Assembly (NCBI GenBank): GCA_944389455.1
Contig: CALXMK010000009.1
Span: 48,981-112,980 of the forward strand
DNA length: 64,000 nt
DNA from: an uncultured Verrucomicrobiota bacterium
GTDB taxonomy: Bacteria > Verrucomicrobiota > Verrucomicrobiia > Limisphaerales > UBA1412
Direction of reading: 5' to 3'
Shown here in pieces: positions 1-8,949 of this stretch. Made by a program: the position numbers and the translations under genes. A model generated the notes under the pieces. That model was not told the DNA's origin. It did not search any database and was given only the letters and a program-made list of their open reading frames with translations. The first letter of the stretch is position 1. Every line of letters begins with the position of its first letter.

Positions 1-565
<565 letters not shown>

Positions 566-625
566 TTTACCTCTAACGAGCAAAACTTGATCTTTTAGGT
601 TAGGATCGGGTTATTGTAATAGTTT

Positions 626-657
626 GCGGGACGGCTTGAGGGCCGTCCCGCTTTTTT
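626..657 (+). terminator. Intrinsic terminator of gap
   Basis: A perfect 10-bp GC-rich stem, GCGGGACGGC at 626-635 with GCCGTCCCGC at 642-651, has a 6-base loop and is followed directly by six T residues. Confidence 0.92.
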
Positions 658-699
658 AATTCAAACAAGAGACCAGAGGGTTCTTCTTAAAAAAAAGCT

Positions 700-1294
700 G
701 CGAAATATTGATTTCTTGGAAGGAAAAACGGAGAATGGAATTCGAAACTGAGAATCTTTGAGAGCAAAGAGTTTTCGGGAGGGATAGTAATAAATTAAAG
801 AAAGCTAACTATGGATTATCCGATAGGGATACAGACATTTGAGAAAATTGTAGAGGGCGGATATGTCTATGTAGACAAGACGGAGCTAGTATATCAATTG
901 ACTCAAGAGAATAGTATCTATTTTCTCTCCTAGCCGAGACGGTTTGGAAAGAGTCTGCTCTTATCAACGCTCAAGAGTTATTATGAGGGGAGGAAAGAGC
1001 TTTTCAAAGGATTGGAGATAGTGGAGGCGGAGAAGGAGCAGAGTCAGGGAGGAGAGGATTGTATAGTGGAGACGAGGAATTATATTTACATTTTTGAATT
1101 CAAGCTGGATGGGAGTGCAGAGGAGGCTCTGAAACAGATAGAGGAGAGAGGCTATGCCAAGGAATATGGAGCGGATAAGAGAAAGCTCTACCGAATCGGA
1201 GCCAACTTCTCCTCTAAGACCGGTACCATTGAGGAATGGAAGGTGGTTTAGTGGAGAAATTGGAATAAAGAAGTGATATGAAAGTTTAACTTTA
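700..1294 (+). repeat. Dispersed repeat, copy 1 (carries broken ATPase/nuclease gene)
   Basis: This segment matches 22234-22830 in the same orientation, including flanking non-coding DNA on both sides of the broken gene. From about 975 to 1290 the copies differ at only a handful of positions. Before about 975 they are much more diverged. The abrupt change suggests the 3' half was homogenised by recombination or arrived separately. Confidence 0.8.
811..1251 (+). pseudogene. AAA-ATPase-like / PD-(D/E)XK nuclease family protein, internally deleted with in-frame TAG
   Basis: The reading frame opens with [10 protein letters not shown] and a Walker-A-like [12 protein letters not shown], typical of the N-terminus of the AAA-ATPase_like plus PDDEXK_9 (DUF1703) family. 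It then passes directly into the family's C-terminal nuclease piece, with IYIFEFKLDG. Family members are usually over 500 residues, so several hundred middle residues are missing. A TAG at 931-933 interrupts the frame just before the Walker-like motif. A piece starting at the internal ATG at 1012 remains open but is only 79 residues of the C-terminus. The second copy at 22348 has the same deletion junction but a different stop. Non-functional by inference. Confidence 0.82.
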
Positions 1295-1446
1295 TCTACG
1301 AAAAAGAGTGAGTTTTTTGAAGGTGTTGTTCCGAGAAATTTGGACTCTTGGAAAATCTCGGCAAATATTAATGCAGAAATGATTGGTTTCTCTATTGCCA
1401 GAGTAGCGGTTTGAAAGAAAAGTTATTCTACAGATGAATTATTCTG

Positions 1447-1499
1447 AGAAAAAAACGGAATAGAATTCCGTGATTAAGGAAAGTCTTGAAAGCAAACGT
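1447..1499 (+). repeat. Possible fragment of the repeat's 5' flank
   Basis: By eye this stretch resembles the 5' flank of the dispersed repeat at about 733-775: an AAAACGGA block, a GAATTC-centred block and a TTGAAAGCAAA-like block in the same order. Similarity is short and imperfect. The rest of the 1252-1522 gap holds an imperfect inverted repeat with CCGAGA and TCTCGG arms near 1333-1361 and no gene that I can see. Confidence 0.3.
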
Positions 1500-1522
1500 C
1501 CATTGAATCAGAATAAAGGGGT

Positions 1523-1903
1523 ATGGAACAGTTGGATCAACTCAGGGAAATGTTCAGAATGCAAAAAGCACTTAATCAGCGTATTGGGGTCAGTACTGAC
1601 TCGATGAGCCAAGAGGAAAAGGTTCAATGGATCTTGAATTATTGCCGTGCGATGAGCCAGGAGATAGCAGAGCTGACGGACAGTGTTCCCTGGAAATGGT
1701 GGGCCAAATATCAGAAGTTTGAGGAACAAAATGCCCGTGTAGAGGTGGTTGATATTTTTCATTTCCTTATTAGTGCCGCACAGGTATTGGGAATGAGTGC
1801 GGATGATGTTTATCAGGCGTATTTAAAGAAGAATGCCGTAAATTTTAAACGCCAGGAGTCGGGCTATACCGTCAAGGATGAGAATGACTCTAAGCATATT
1901 TAG
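1523..1903 (+). CDS. Dimeric dUTP diphosphatase-like protein (all-alpha NTP pyrophosphatase)
   Basis: Likely hydrolyses dUTP to dUMP and pyrophosphate, keeping uracil out of DNA and feeding thymidylate synthesis. The 126-residue protein has the MazG-superfamily metal-binding pattern E47-x2-E50 followed by E74-x2-D77, plus the WKWW segment typical of the dUTPase_2 family between them. This fold is unrelated to the common trimeric Dut. The ATG at 1523 has a purine-rich AAAGGGG just upstream. The gene stands alone between a repeat region and a secretion gene. Another NTP substrate is possible. Confidence 0.85.
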   Translation: MEQLDQLREMFRMQKALNQRIGVSTDSMSQEEKVQWILNYCRAMSQEIAELTDSVPWKWWAKYQKFEEQNARVEVVDIFHFLISAAQVLGMSADDVYQAYLKKNAVNFKRQESGYTVKDENDSKHI

Positions 1904-1965
1904 CGAAACGGGGTTAGAGGAATCCTAGGTTTAATCCTTCAAATATAAGGGTTTTTCGATAAAAG

Positions 1966-3165
1966 ATGGCGGTTTTCAGTTATTACGCAAGAGAAGCTGG
2001 AACGGGCCGAGAGGTCCGTGGGACAGTTGATGCTTCCTCGCAAGAGACCGCGTTAGCTCTTTTGAGAGGAAGAAACCTTTTTGTTCATTCAATTCGCGAG
2101 AGAATTAACCCCGCGGGGACCTCTTCCCGTAAGGTTAAGTTAATTGATTTGGCAGCTTTTACCCGTCAGCTTTCTTCAATGATTGATGCTGGATTGACGA
2201 TTACTCAGAGTTTACAGACACTCCAGGGGCAGACGGTCAATCGCTCTTTGAAAGAGGCAATTCAAAATATTATTCGCCAAATTGATGAGGGAGAGAGTTT
2301 TTCAGGAGCACTGCAGCAGCACTCGGATATTTTCAGCCGTCTTTATATCAATATGGTCGATGCTGGGGAACGGGGAGGTATTTTACCGGATATTTTGGCA
2401 AGACTGGCTTCTTACTCTGAGCGAACTCAAAAGCTGCAATCCAAAGTACGTTCAGCAATGATTTATCCTATAGTGGTACTGCTGGTGGCGTTAGGAGTAA
2501 CGGGATTCCTGATGATACAGGTTGTGCCGACCTTTAGTGAAATCTTTCGGGATATGGGGGCTGAATTACCGCTTTTTACTCAACTAGTAGTGGCAATTTC
2601 GTATCTGCTGAGAGATTATTTAATCTGGATTCTGATAGCAGCCGGTTTCGCTTGGCTGGGATGGAGGTATTTGCTTCAAACTCCTGGAGGAAGGAGTTGG
2701 TGGGATAATTATAAATTGACTTTACCGATTTTCGGAGTTCTCTGGCACAAACTAGCACTAAGTAGGTTTGCGAGAACAACGGCCGCGCTGCTTCACTCAG
2801 GAGTGCCTATCCTAGAGGTGCTGAATATAGTTTCTTCTACGGTAGATAATGTGCAGATGGAAAAAGCGCTCAAGGAATCTGCGGTTAAAATTGAGCAGGG
2901 AGATACTCTTTCGGGAGCACTTTCAGCTTATCCTATTTTTCCGGCCTCATTGCTGAGAATGGTTGTAGCAGGAGAACAGGGAGGAATGATAGATTCCATG
3001 TTGGAAAAGATTGCTGATTATATGGATGAGGAGTTGGAGAATTCTCTCTCGTCAATGACTTCATTGATTGAGCCAATCTTAATTGTTTTTCTGGGGATTA
3101 TGATTGGGGGCATGGTTCTGGCAATGTTTTTGCCAGTCTTTGATTTGGTCAATCATATTCGTTGA
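1966..3165 (+). CDS. Type II secretion / type IV pilus inner-membrane platform protein (GspF/PilC family)
   Basis: Polytopic inner-membrane protein that anchors the assembly ATPase of type II secretion or type IV pilus machines. At 399 residues it has the normal family length, with the usual two repeated T2SF domains (about 65-185 and 265-390). Each contains the LxxGxxxxxxL...GE..G pattern (VDAGERGGILPDIL and VAGEQGGMIDSML). Hydrophobic segments lie near 165-190, 215-235 and 365-390. No other secretion or pilus gene is nearby, so the partner ATPase and pilins must be elsewhere. GspF and PilC cannot be told apart here. Confidence 0.93.
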   Translation: MAVFSYYAREAGTGREVRGTVDASSQETALALLRGRNLFVHSIRERINPAGTSSRKVKLIDLAAFTRQLSSMIDAGLTITQSLQTLQGQTVNRSLKEAIQNIIRQIDEGESFSGALQQHSDIFSRLYINMVDAGERGGILPDILARLASYSERTQKLQSKVRSAMIYPIVVLLVALGVTGFLMIQVVPTFSEIFRDMGAELPLFTQLVVAISYLLRDYLIWILIAAGFAWLGWRYLLQTPGGRSWWDNYKLTLPIFGVLWHKLALSRFARTTAALLHSGVPILEVLNIVSSTVDNVQMEKALKESAVKIEQGDTLSGALSAYPIFPASLLRMVVAGEQGGMIDSMLEKIADYMDEELENSLSSMTSLIEPILIVFLGIMIGGMVLAMFLPVFDLVNHIR

Positions 3166-3328
3166 TATCTGAGATAATTACACTGCTAATGATTTTGGAA
3201 AGGGCCTATCTGAATAGGAAAAGGGTAGTAAGTGTTGTAAAAAAAGATATTTGTGCTACACTTAGCCTTACTGAACGGGCGTTCGCGCGTACAGGAATAT
3301 TTCAGACTCTGTATCACAATATCACAAT

Positions 3329-4162
3329 ATGAAGAATATGACTAGAAGGCAGGCTATCGGAGCCGCAATGGGAGCCACAGTAGGAGGTGCTTTAGGAGTT
3401 TTAATCCCGACAAAATTAACTTCTGCTGCACAAGCCGCTCCAGTTGAGGTGAAAAAATCTGAAACACCGGTTAAAATTGAATGGAAGCCTGTGAAATTGG
3501 ATGCTGCAAAGGTTGCTCCTGAAGCTTATAAACTTTATGCGGAAGGCAGTTGCATGTATGCTTCTTTTACTTCACTTTGTCGTGCATTGGCTGAAGCTTC
3601 GGAAAAAACAAATCCTTCCATGAGTAAGGTGTTAAAGGAATTCCCATGTGAAATGATGAAGTATGGTCACTCCGGAACGGGGAATCAAGGAAGTTTGTGC
3701 GGTGCCTTAAATGGATGTTCAGCTATCTTTGGCCTGCTGGTTAGAGATAAGAAAAAAGTTGATTCTATGATTGCAGAGCTCTTTGGATATTATGAAACAA
3801 CGGAGATGCCGATTTTTAAACCAGAGCCGGAAAATCCGAAGTTCGAACCAATGGCTCAGTCTGTTGCCAATTCAGTACTCTGTCATGTTTCACAAATGAA
3901 TTGGTGTAAGGAGTCAGGAGAGAGTCCTTTCTCAGAGTTTCGTAGAGATCGATGCAAACGCTTGACGGCTGATTGCGTAACTAAGGCAATTGAGATTTTG
4001 AACCGCTACGTCGAAAGCGAAGGGAAGGCTATTTTCAAGACATCAAATACCCAGCAGAAGGCCTGTATGGATTGTCATGGGGAGAATGGAGCTATTGGCA
4101 ATGTCAGCGCCAGAATGGATTGTACTACCTGCCACGATATGGTGGATCATTATGAAGAATAG
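3329..4162 (+). CDS. Tat-exported split-Soret-like cytochrome c / C_GCAxxG_C_C family protein
   Basis: Probably a periplasmic redox protein. The N-terminus has a twin-arginine signal (TRRQAIGAAMG, then a small-residue stretch ending AQA near residue 35). The middle holds a cysteine-rich segment (LCGALNGCSAIFG) resembling the C_GCAxxG_C_C family. Two CxxCH haem-c motifs lie at the C-terminus, CMDCH at 246-250 and CTTCH at 265-269. This arrangement matches the split-Soret cytochrome c family known from Desulfovibrio. The gene ends 2 bases before pyrF, so the two are probably cotranscribed although not obviously related. Electron partner unknown. Confidence 0.8.
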   Translation: MKNMTRRQAIGAAMGATVGGALGVLIPTKLTSAAQAAPVEVKKSETPVKIEWKPVKLDAAKVAPEAYKLYAEGSCMYASFTSLCRALAEASEKTNPSMSKVLKEFPCEMMKYGHSGTGNQGSLCGALNGCSAIFGLLVRDKKKVDSMIAELFGYYETTEMPIFKPEPENPKFEPMAQSVANSVLCHVSQMNWCKESGESPFSEFRRDRCKRLTADCVTKAIEILNRYVESEGKAIFKTSNTQQKACMDCHGENGAIGNVSARMDCTTCHDMVDHYEE

Positions 4163-4164
4163 AA

Positions 4165-4902
4165 ATGAAAAGTCTGCTTTCTGATAAACCCATCCCGGTT
4201 CGCGAACGGCTGATTTTTGCGATGGATTTACCCTCCGTAGAAGAGGCAGAGTCGATGATCGATCGATTGGGGGATTCTGTGCAATTTTACAAGCTAGGCC
4301 TCCAGATGTTCATGACGGGCGGTTACTTCCGTCTTTTGGAGAAGCTGCGCGGTTTGAGTAAGAAAATCTTTGTAGACCTAAAGTTTTTTGATGTTCCGGA
4401 AACGGTGAAAAACGCAGTAGAGCAACTTGCCGGCAGAGGAATTACTTTTGCCACGGTTCATGGAAATGATGATATCATGCGTGCAGCAGCAGAGGCTAAA
4501 GGCTCAGTTAAAATCTTGGCCGTTACTGTGCTGACAAGTTTGGATAAGGGTGATATGCGGGACTTGGGGTTTCAGTGTGATGTGGAAGAGCTCGTGCTCT
4601 CGCGTGCTCGCCGTGCCTTAGCTTTAGGCTGTGACGGAGTGATTTCCAGTGGATTGGAAGCTCGCCGCTTGCGTGAAGGCGTGGGAGAAAAACTCATTGT
4701 CATTACCCCAGGAATACGTCCGGCTTCTAATACAGCCGTCAAAGATGATCAAAAAAGAGTTGTCACTCCTCAGACTGCTTTTGAGAATGGTGCTGATTAT
4801 GTTGTGGTAGGACGTCCTATTCGTTCAGCAAAGGATCCCAAAGCTGCGGCAGAGGAGATTCAGCGGCAGATTGCTGAGGTCTTTGCTCAAAAAGGAAACT
4901 AA
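4165..4902 (+). CDS. pyrF: Orotidine 5'-phosphate decarboxylase
   Basis: Decarboxylates OMP to UMP, the last step of pyrimidine synthesis. The 245-residue protein has the type-1 active-site signature DLKFFDVPETV, with D71, K73 and D76 as the charged network. It also has the phosphate-binding end motif VVGRPIRSAKDP. The ATG lies 2 bases after the cytochrome gene's stop. A small secreted-protein gene begins 4 bases after its TAA, so three genes appear to form one transcript ended by the hairpin at 5446-5486. Confidence 0.96.
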   Translation: MKSLLSDKPIPVRERLIFAMDLPSVEEAESMIDRLGDSVQFYKLGLQMFMTGGYFRLLEKLRGLSKKIFVDLKFFDVPETVKNAVEQLAGRGITFATVHGNDDIMRAAAEAKGSVKILAVTVLTSLDKGDMRDLGFQCDVEELVLSRARRALALGCDGVISSGLEARRLREGVGEKLIVITPGIRPASNTAVKDDQKRVVTPQTAFENGADYVVVGRPIRSAKDPKAAAEEIQRQIAEVFAQKGN

Positions 4903-4906
4903 TATC

Positions 4907-5413
4907 ATGAGATGGCGTAACTGGATATTCCTGACATTGGTAATGTTTTTTCTGGGGTCTGTCGGGACGCTTCAAGCCGGTTCAGTTAAGATATTCAAGG
5001 TTCTTCCTCATTATCTTGATAAGGAAGGCCGGCATACCCTTAGTCCCAGCCCGTTTGAGCGAGATCGCTATCAGGCAATTTTGAAGGCGGATCCGGAGAA
5101 GTGTTCTACAATGCGTTTTGATATTCAGTGGCGCAATACGTTGAAGGATTTTCAAAATATTCGTCTTAAGATAGAGCTTAGGGGATCTAATCTCCGCAGT
5201 AAACCTATTGAATTTACAGAAGAGTTTGCTGTCAATAAATCCATTTGGAGTAAATGGAGTAAAATCAAAGTTCCAGAGGAAGTCTTTGAGAAACTCCATA
5301 ACGTATCTGCTTGGAGAGTCAGTATTTGGGAAGGGGAGGAAATGATAAGTGAATATCAATCCTTTTTATGGGATCCTCAGCCTGATCCTTCTCTAATTAA
5401 AAGGGAGAAATAA
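4907..5413 (+). CDS. Small secreted protein of unknown function
   Basis: I do not recognise a family. The 168-residue product has a clear Sec signal peptide (MRWRNW, then a hydrophobic stretch to TLQAG near residue 25) and a mature part rich in charged residues and tryptophan. It has beta-type spacing and no obvious catalytic motif. The ATG at 4907 is chosen because it starts at the signal peptide and follows AAAGGA. An upstream in-frame start at 4871 lies inside pyrF and would bury the signal. Tightly linked to pyrF. Confidence 0.75.
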   Translation: MRWRNWIFLTLVMFFLGSVGTLQAGSVKIFKVLPHYLDKEGRHTLSPSPFERDRYQAILKADPEKCSTMRFDIQWRNTLKDFQNIRLKIELRGSNLRSKPIEFTEEFAVNKSIWSKWSKIKVPEEVFEKLHNVSAWRVSIWEGEEMISEYQSFLWDPQPDPSLIKREK

Positions 5414-5445
5414 AAAGAAATTGTTTGAAGAATATCTTTGATATG

Positions 5446-5486
5446 AAAAGGTTTCTGCTGAAATTTCTGGGCAGAAACTTTTTTTT
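5446..5486 (+). terminator. Intrinsic terminator after the pyrF transcript
   Basis: An 8-bp stem, GTTTCTGC at 5451-5458 with GCAGAAAC at 5471-5478, has a 12-base loop. It is flanked by A residues and followed by eight T residues. Confidence 0.8.
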
Positions 5487-5536
5487 AGGGTGTATCGCTT
5501 GCGTTTTATGATTAAAAAATTTAAAATACCTCTGTT

Positions 5537-6838
5537 ATGAAGATTGATAAAATAAGTAGAAGAGACTTTTTAAAGAAGAGTTCAGTGGCTTCAGCGGCTG
5601 CCGTTGCTTTCCCTTATGTAATGACACGTCCGGCTTTTGGTGCTCCCGGAACAGAGGGAATTCGTTTAGGTGTTATCGGTACCGGTAATCAGGGACGCGG
5701 ACATCTAAACCAGGGATTAGTCTATAACAATGTGGTTGCCATCTGTGATGTGGATGACAATATGTTGGCTGCCGGTAAGAAGCGTATAGAAGATAAAGCC
5801 AAACGTACTCCCGCTACCTATAAGGATTATCGTAAGATGTTAGAGAAGGAGGATTTGGACGCAGTATTAATAGCTACTCCGGATCATTGGCATGCACTAA
5901 TGACGGTTCACGCCTGTCAGGCAGGCAAGCATGTTTATGTGGAAAAACCGATGGGATTAACTATTCATGATACCCAAATGATGCTCAAAGCGGCCCGTAA
6001 GTATAATGTAGTTGTTCAGAATGGCAGTATGCAGCGTTCTATGCCTGGTTTCCGCGAAGCCTGTGAATATGTTCGCAATGAATATATCGGAGAGGTCAAG
6101 ATGGTGCGTGTAGGATTGCCTGGGGTAAATTACAATCAACCGGATCGCCCGAATACCAATCCTCCTGCTGAGCTTGACTACGATATGTGGTTAGGTCCGG
6201 CCCCTTGGCGTCCTTATAATCAGAATCATGTTCATTACAATTTCCGCTTCTTCTGGGATTTTGCAGGAGGACAGATGGCCAATTGGGGAGCACATCATCT
6301 CGATATCGCAGCTTGGGGTTTGGGTATGGATGAGACGGGCCCCGTCGAAATCAGCGCCCGCTGTGAGTATGACAAGAGAAAACGTTATGAAGTTCCCAGT
6401 TGGTTTGAAGTCTCTTATAAGTTTGCTAATGGAGCACGTATTATATGTGGTCAGAGCCAGCGTGACGGCACCACTTTTGAGGGACAAGATGGTACAATTT
6501 GGGTTAATCGTGGACGTCTCCAATGCTCTGTTCCTGGTGTTCTTGGCAGCAAGCTGAAGGATGATGAGATTCATCTTTATAAGAGTAATAATCATCATCA
6601 GGATTGGTATAATTGCATTCTGGCGGGTAAAGATGCCAATGGTCAGTATAAACGCCCGATTTGTGATGTAGAGATTGGTCATCACTCTACGACGATCTGC
6701 AATCTTGGTTCAATTGCTTGCCGTACAGGCCGTACTATCAAGTGGGATCCTGCTAAGGAAGAGATTATTGATGATAAAGAAGCTTCATGGTATATGGGGT
6801 ATCAGTATCGGGCTCCTTATACCATGCCGGAGATCTAG
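5537..6838 (+). CDS. Tat-exported Gfo/Idh/MocA family oxidoreductase
   Basis: Predicted NAD(P)-dependent sugar or cyclitol oxidoreductase. A twin-arginine leader (SRRDFLKKSSVAS) is followed by the Rossmann motif GVIGTGNQGRGHL near residue 45 and by the family motif EKPMGL near 135. The 433-residue length fits the exported, PVC-type members with the GxxMANWGAHHLDIAAWGLG segment. The substrate cannot be told. The gene has its own terminator downstream and a leader of about 120 bases. A second family member lies at 30899; the two are clearly different in sequence. Confidence 0.9.
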   Translation: MKIDKISRRDFLKKSSVASAAAVAFPYVMTRPAFGAPGTEGIRLGVIGTGNQGRGHLNQGLVYNNVVAICDVDDNMLAAGKKRIEDKAKRTPATYKDYRKMLEKEDLDAVLIATPDHWHALMTVHACQAGKHVYVEKPMGLTIHDTQMMLKAARKYNVVVQNGSMQRSMPGFREACEYVRNEYIGEVKMVRVGLPGVNYNQPDRPNTNPPAELDYDMWLGPAPWRPYNQNHVHYNFRFFWDFAGGQMANWGAHHLDIAAWGLGMDETGPVEISARCEYDKRKRYEVPSWFEVSYKFANGARIICGQSQRDGTTFEGQDGTIWVNRGRLQCSVPGVLGSKLKDDEIHLYKSNNHHQDWYNCILAGKDANGQYKRPICDVEIGHHSTTICNLGSIACRTGRTIKWDPAKEEIIDDKEASWYMGYQYRAPYTMPEI

Positions 6839-6910
6839 TCAGAACTTTCTCCGATTGATTCAAAAACTCCCCAGCGGAGAGTGAATTTGGAGATTATCTA
6901 TTTTTAAAGC

Positions 6911-6953
6911 AAAGGGGCGTTTTCCGCTTTTTCAAAGGAAACCGTCCCTTTTT
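6911..6953 (+). terminator. Terminator after the oxidoreductase gene
   Basis: Arms 6911-6925 and 6937-6951 pair over 15 bases with one G-T wobble and one mismatch. The right arm runs into a T tract. Confidence 0.7.
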
Positions 6954-7068
6954 ATATTTCAAGGGAGAGTCAATGAATTTTCGTAAAAAAGAAAATTTTT
7001 TAATATCGGCGGAAGACAGGAAAAAAGTTGGCCATAAGTAGGCAGGTATGATAGGGTGAGGACGCAAG

Positions 7069-8895
7069 ATGCGGATACTTATCAAGCGAATCTGGAATTT
7101 AATCAGGCCTTATAAAGTGAGACTGGCTCTGGGGGTGTTTTTTGGTCTACTCAGCGGATTGGTTTCCCCGATGTTGGTGATTACGATTAAGATTGCCGTG
7201 AGCGTGATTTTCCCGACGGCTCATGATATGCCTTTGCTGGATCAGCTTGAGGCGGCTCCGGGGTTTGTGCAGAATTTGGTCGATTGGCTCAGCTCGTTCC
7301 TGCCAAAGGATATGTCCAATGTTTCTACGGCAGGATTGCTGCTTATTATTGTTTGTATTCCGTTGGTGATGATTTTCAAGGGAGTGACGAGCTATGGGAA
7401 TATTTACCTAATGCAATGGGTTGGAGTTCGCTCGGTGATGGATCTGAAGAATCGACTTTTTGCACATCTTTTGAATCATTCCGCCGGATTCCTCAGTAAA
7501 GGAAATACCGGAGAGCTGATGTCGCGTATTTCAAATGATACGGCTTATATGCTCAATTCAATTACAAGAGCGATTCCGACGATTGTCAGGGATCCGATTT
7601 CTATTGTATCGCTGGCGGCGTATTTGCTGTGGAACTATCTGACATTGACTCTAATTACATTAGTGGTCTTCCCGTTATGTGTGATTCCGGTATTGATCTA
7701 TTCGCAGAAAATTCGTCGTTCGATGGTAGCTTTACAGAATACGCTGGCAGCTCTGGGGAAGGTAATGCAGGAGGGTTTTACGGGAAACAGAGTCATCAAG
7801 GCGTATAATTTGGAGAAGGTGGTAAATGATAAATTTGTAGAGAACTCTCGAGAACAGGTTCGATTACAGATGAAATGTGTGAAGGCTGATGAGATCCCAG
7901 GGATTTTGATTGAGATTTTTGGAGCTACAGGAGTAGCACTTGTATTGATTTATATTCGAATAATGGGGAAGATAGATATGTCTCCGGCAGATTTTATGGC
8001 ATTTATTGGGAGTTTTTTCCTAATGTATCAACCAATTAAGACGCTCAGTAAGGTGTATACCCAGCTGAATCAGGCCAAGGCAGCCAGTGACCGTATTTAT
8101 GAGATGCTTGAGATTCAATCAGATGTTAAAGAACCTGCTCATCCGCAAATACTTTTATCTGGAGATGCGGAGATTGTTTTTGAGAATGTTTCTTTTAGCT
8201 ATGGCAGCGGCAAGGTTCTTGATGGAATTAATTTGAGAATTAAACCGGGACAGAGTGTGGCTTTGGTGGGATCGACCGGTTCAGGCAAGAGTACTTTGAT
8301 GCATCTGCTGCTGAGATTTTATGATGTGACTTCAGGGCGGATTACGATTGGAGGAGTGGATATACGCGATGTGTTGACTCATGATTTGCGTGAGAAGATG
8401 GCTATTGTGACTCAAGATACATTCCTCTTTGATGATACCATTCGCAATAATATCTCTTATGGGAATCCGAAGGCGAGTTTTGCTCAAATTCAGGAGGCGG
8501 CTCGGATGGCCTTGGCTGAAGAGTTTATTCTTCAAAAGCCACAGGGATATGATACCTGGATCGGAGAGAGAGGAATTATGCTCAGCGGCGGACAGCGTCA
8601 ACGGTTGGCTATTGCCCGGGCTATGTTGAGAAACGCCCCGATTTTATTGTTGGATGAGGCGACTAGTGCGCTCGATACCAAGTCGGAGCGAATTGTTCAG
8701 GCGGCTCTTGATAAGCTGATGGCAGGCAGAACGAGTATCTGTATCGCGCACCGCCTTTCCACGATTTATGATGCGGACTTGATTGTAGTGATGGATCAAG
8801 GCAGGATTGCTGAGCAAGGAACTCATCAAGAGTTATTGGAACGAAATGGAATTTATCGCAAGTTGTATGACTTGCAATTTACGCAGATAAGCTAG
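7069..8895 (+). CDS. ABC exporter, MsbA-like (fused permease and ATPase)
   Basis: Half-transporter of the lipid or multidrug exporter class, expected to work as a homodimer in the inner membrane. Residues 1-340 form the six-helix transmembrane domain. The ATPase domain has Walker A GSTGSGKST near residue 400, the signature LSGGQRQRLAIARA, Walker B ILLLDEATSALD and the switch IAHRLST. The 608-residue length and layout match MsbA, but the lipid A role is inference. Preceded by a roughly 110-base gap after a terminator, so it has its own promoter. The next gene is convergent. Confidence 0.9.
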   Translation: MRILIKRIWNLIRPYKVRLALGVFFGLLSGLVSPMLVITIKIAVSVIFPTAHDMPLLDQLEAAPGFVQNLVDWLSSFLPKDMSNVSTAGLLLIIVCIPLVMIFKGVTSYGNIYLMQWVGVRSVMDLKNRLFAHLLNHSAGFLSKGNTGELMSRISNDTAYMLNSITRAIPTIVRDPISIVSLAAYLLWNYLTLTLITLVVFPLCVIPVLIYSQKIRRSMVALQNTLAALGKVMQEGFTGNRVIKAYNLEKVVNDKFVENSREQVRLQMKCVKADEIPGILIEIFGATGVALVLIYIRIMGKIDMSPADFMAFIGSFFLMYQPIKTLSKVYTQLNQAKAASDRIYEMLEIQSDVKEPAHPQILLSGDAEIVFENVSFSYGSGKVLDGINLRIKPGQSVALVGSTGSGKSTLMHLLLRFYDVTSGRITIGGVDIRDVLTHDLREKMAIVTQDTFLFDDTIRNNISYGNPKASFAQIQEAARMALAEEFILQKPQGYDTWIGERGIMLSGGQRQRLAIARAMLRNAPILLLDEATSALDTKSERIVQAALDKLMAGRTSICIAHRLSTIYDADLIVVMDQGRIAEQGTHQELLERNGIYRKLYDLQFTQIS

Positions 8896-8949
8896 GAGAG
8901 GAAGCGAGAGGAAATCAGAGGATAGGGGAAAGCACTCTGAGATCTTTTA

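Noticed and set aside
811..1251. TAG recoding, because both broken ATPase copies are interrupted only by TAG
   Set aside because: Many intact genes in the window end in TAG (for example those ending at 1903 and 6838), so TAG works as a normal stop here.
3279..3291. Small palindrome GAACGGGCGTTC before the cytochrome gene as an operator
   Set aside because: Short arms of five bases and no second copy elsewhere; could be chance.
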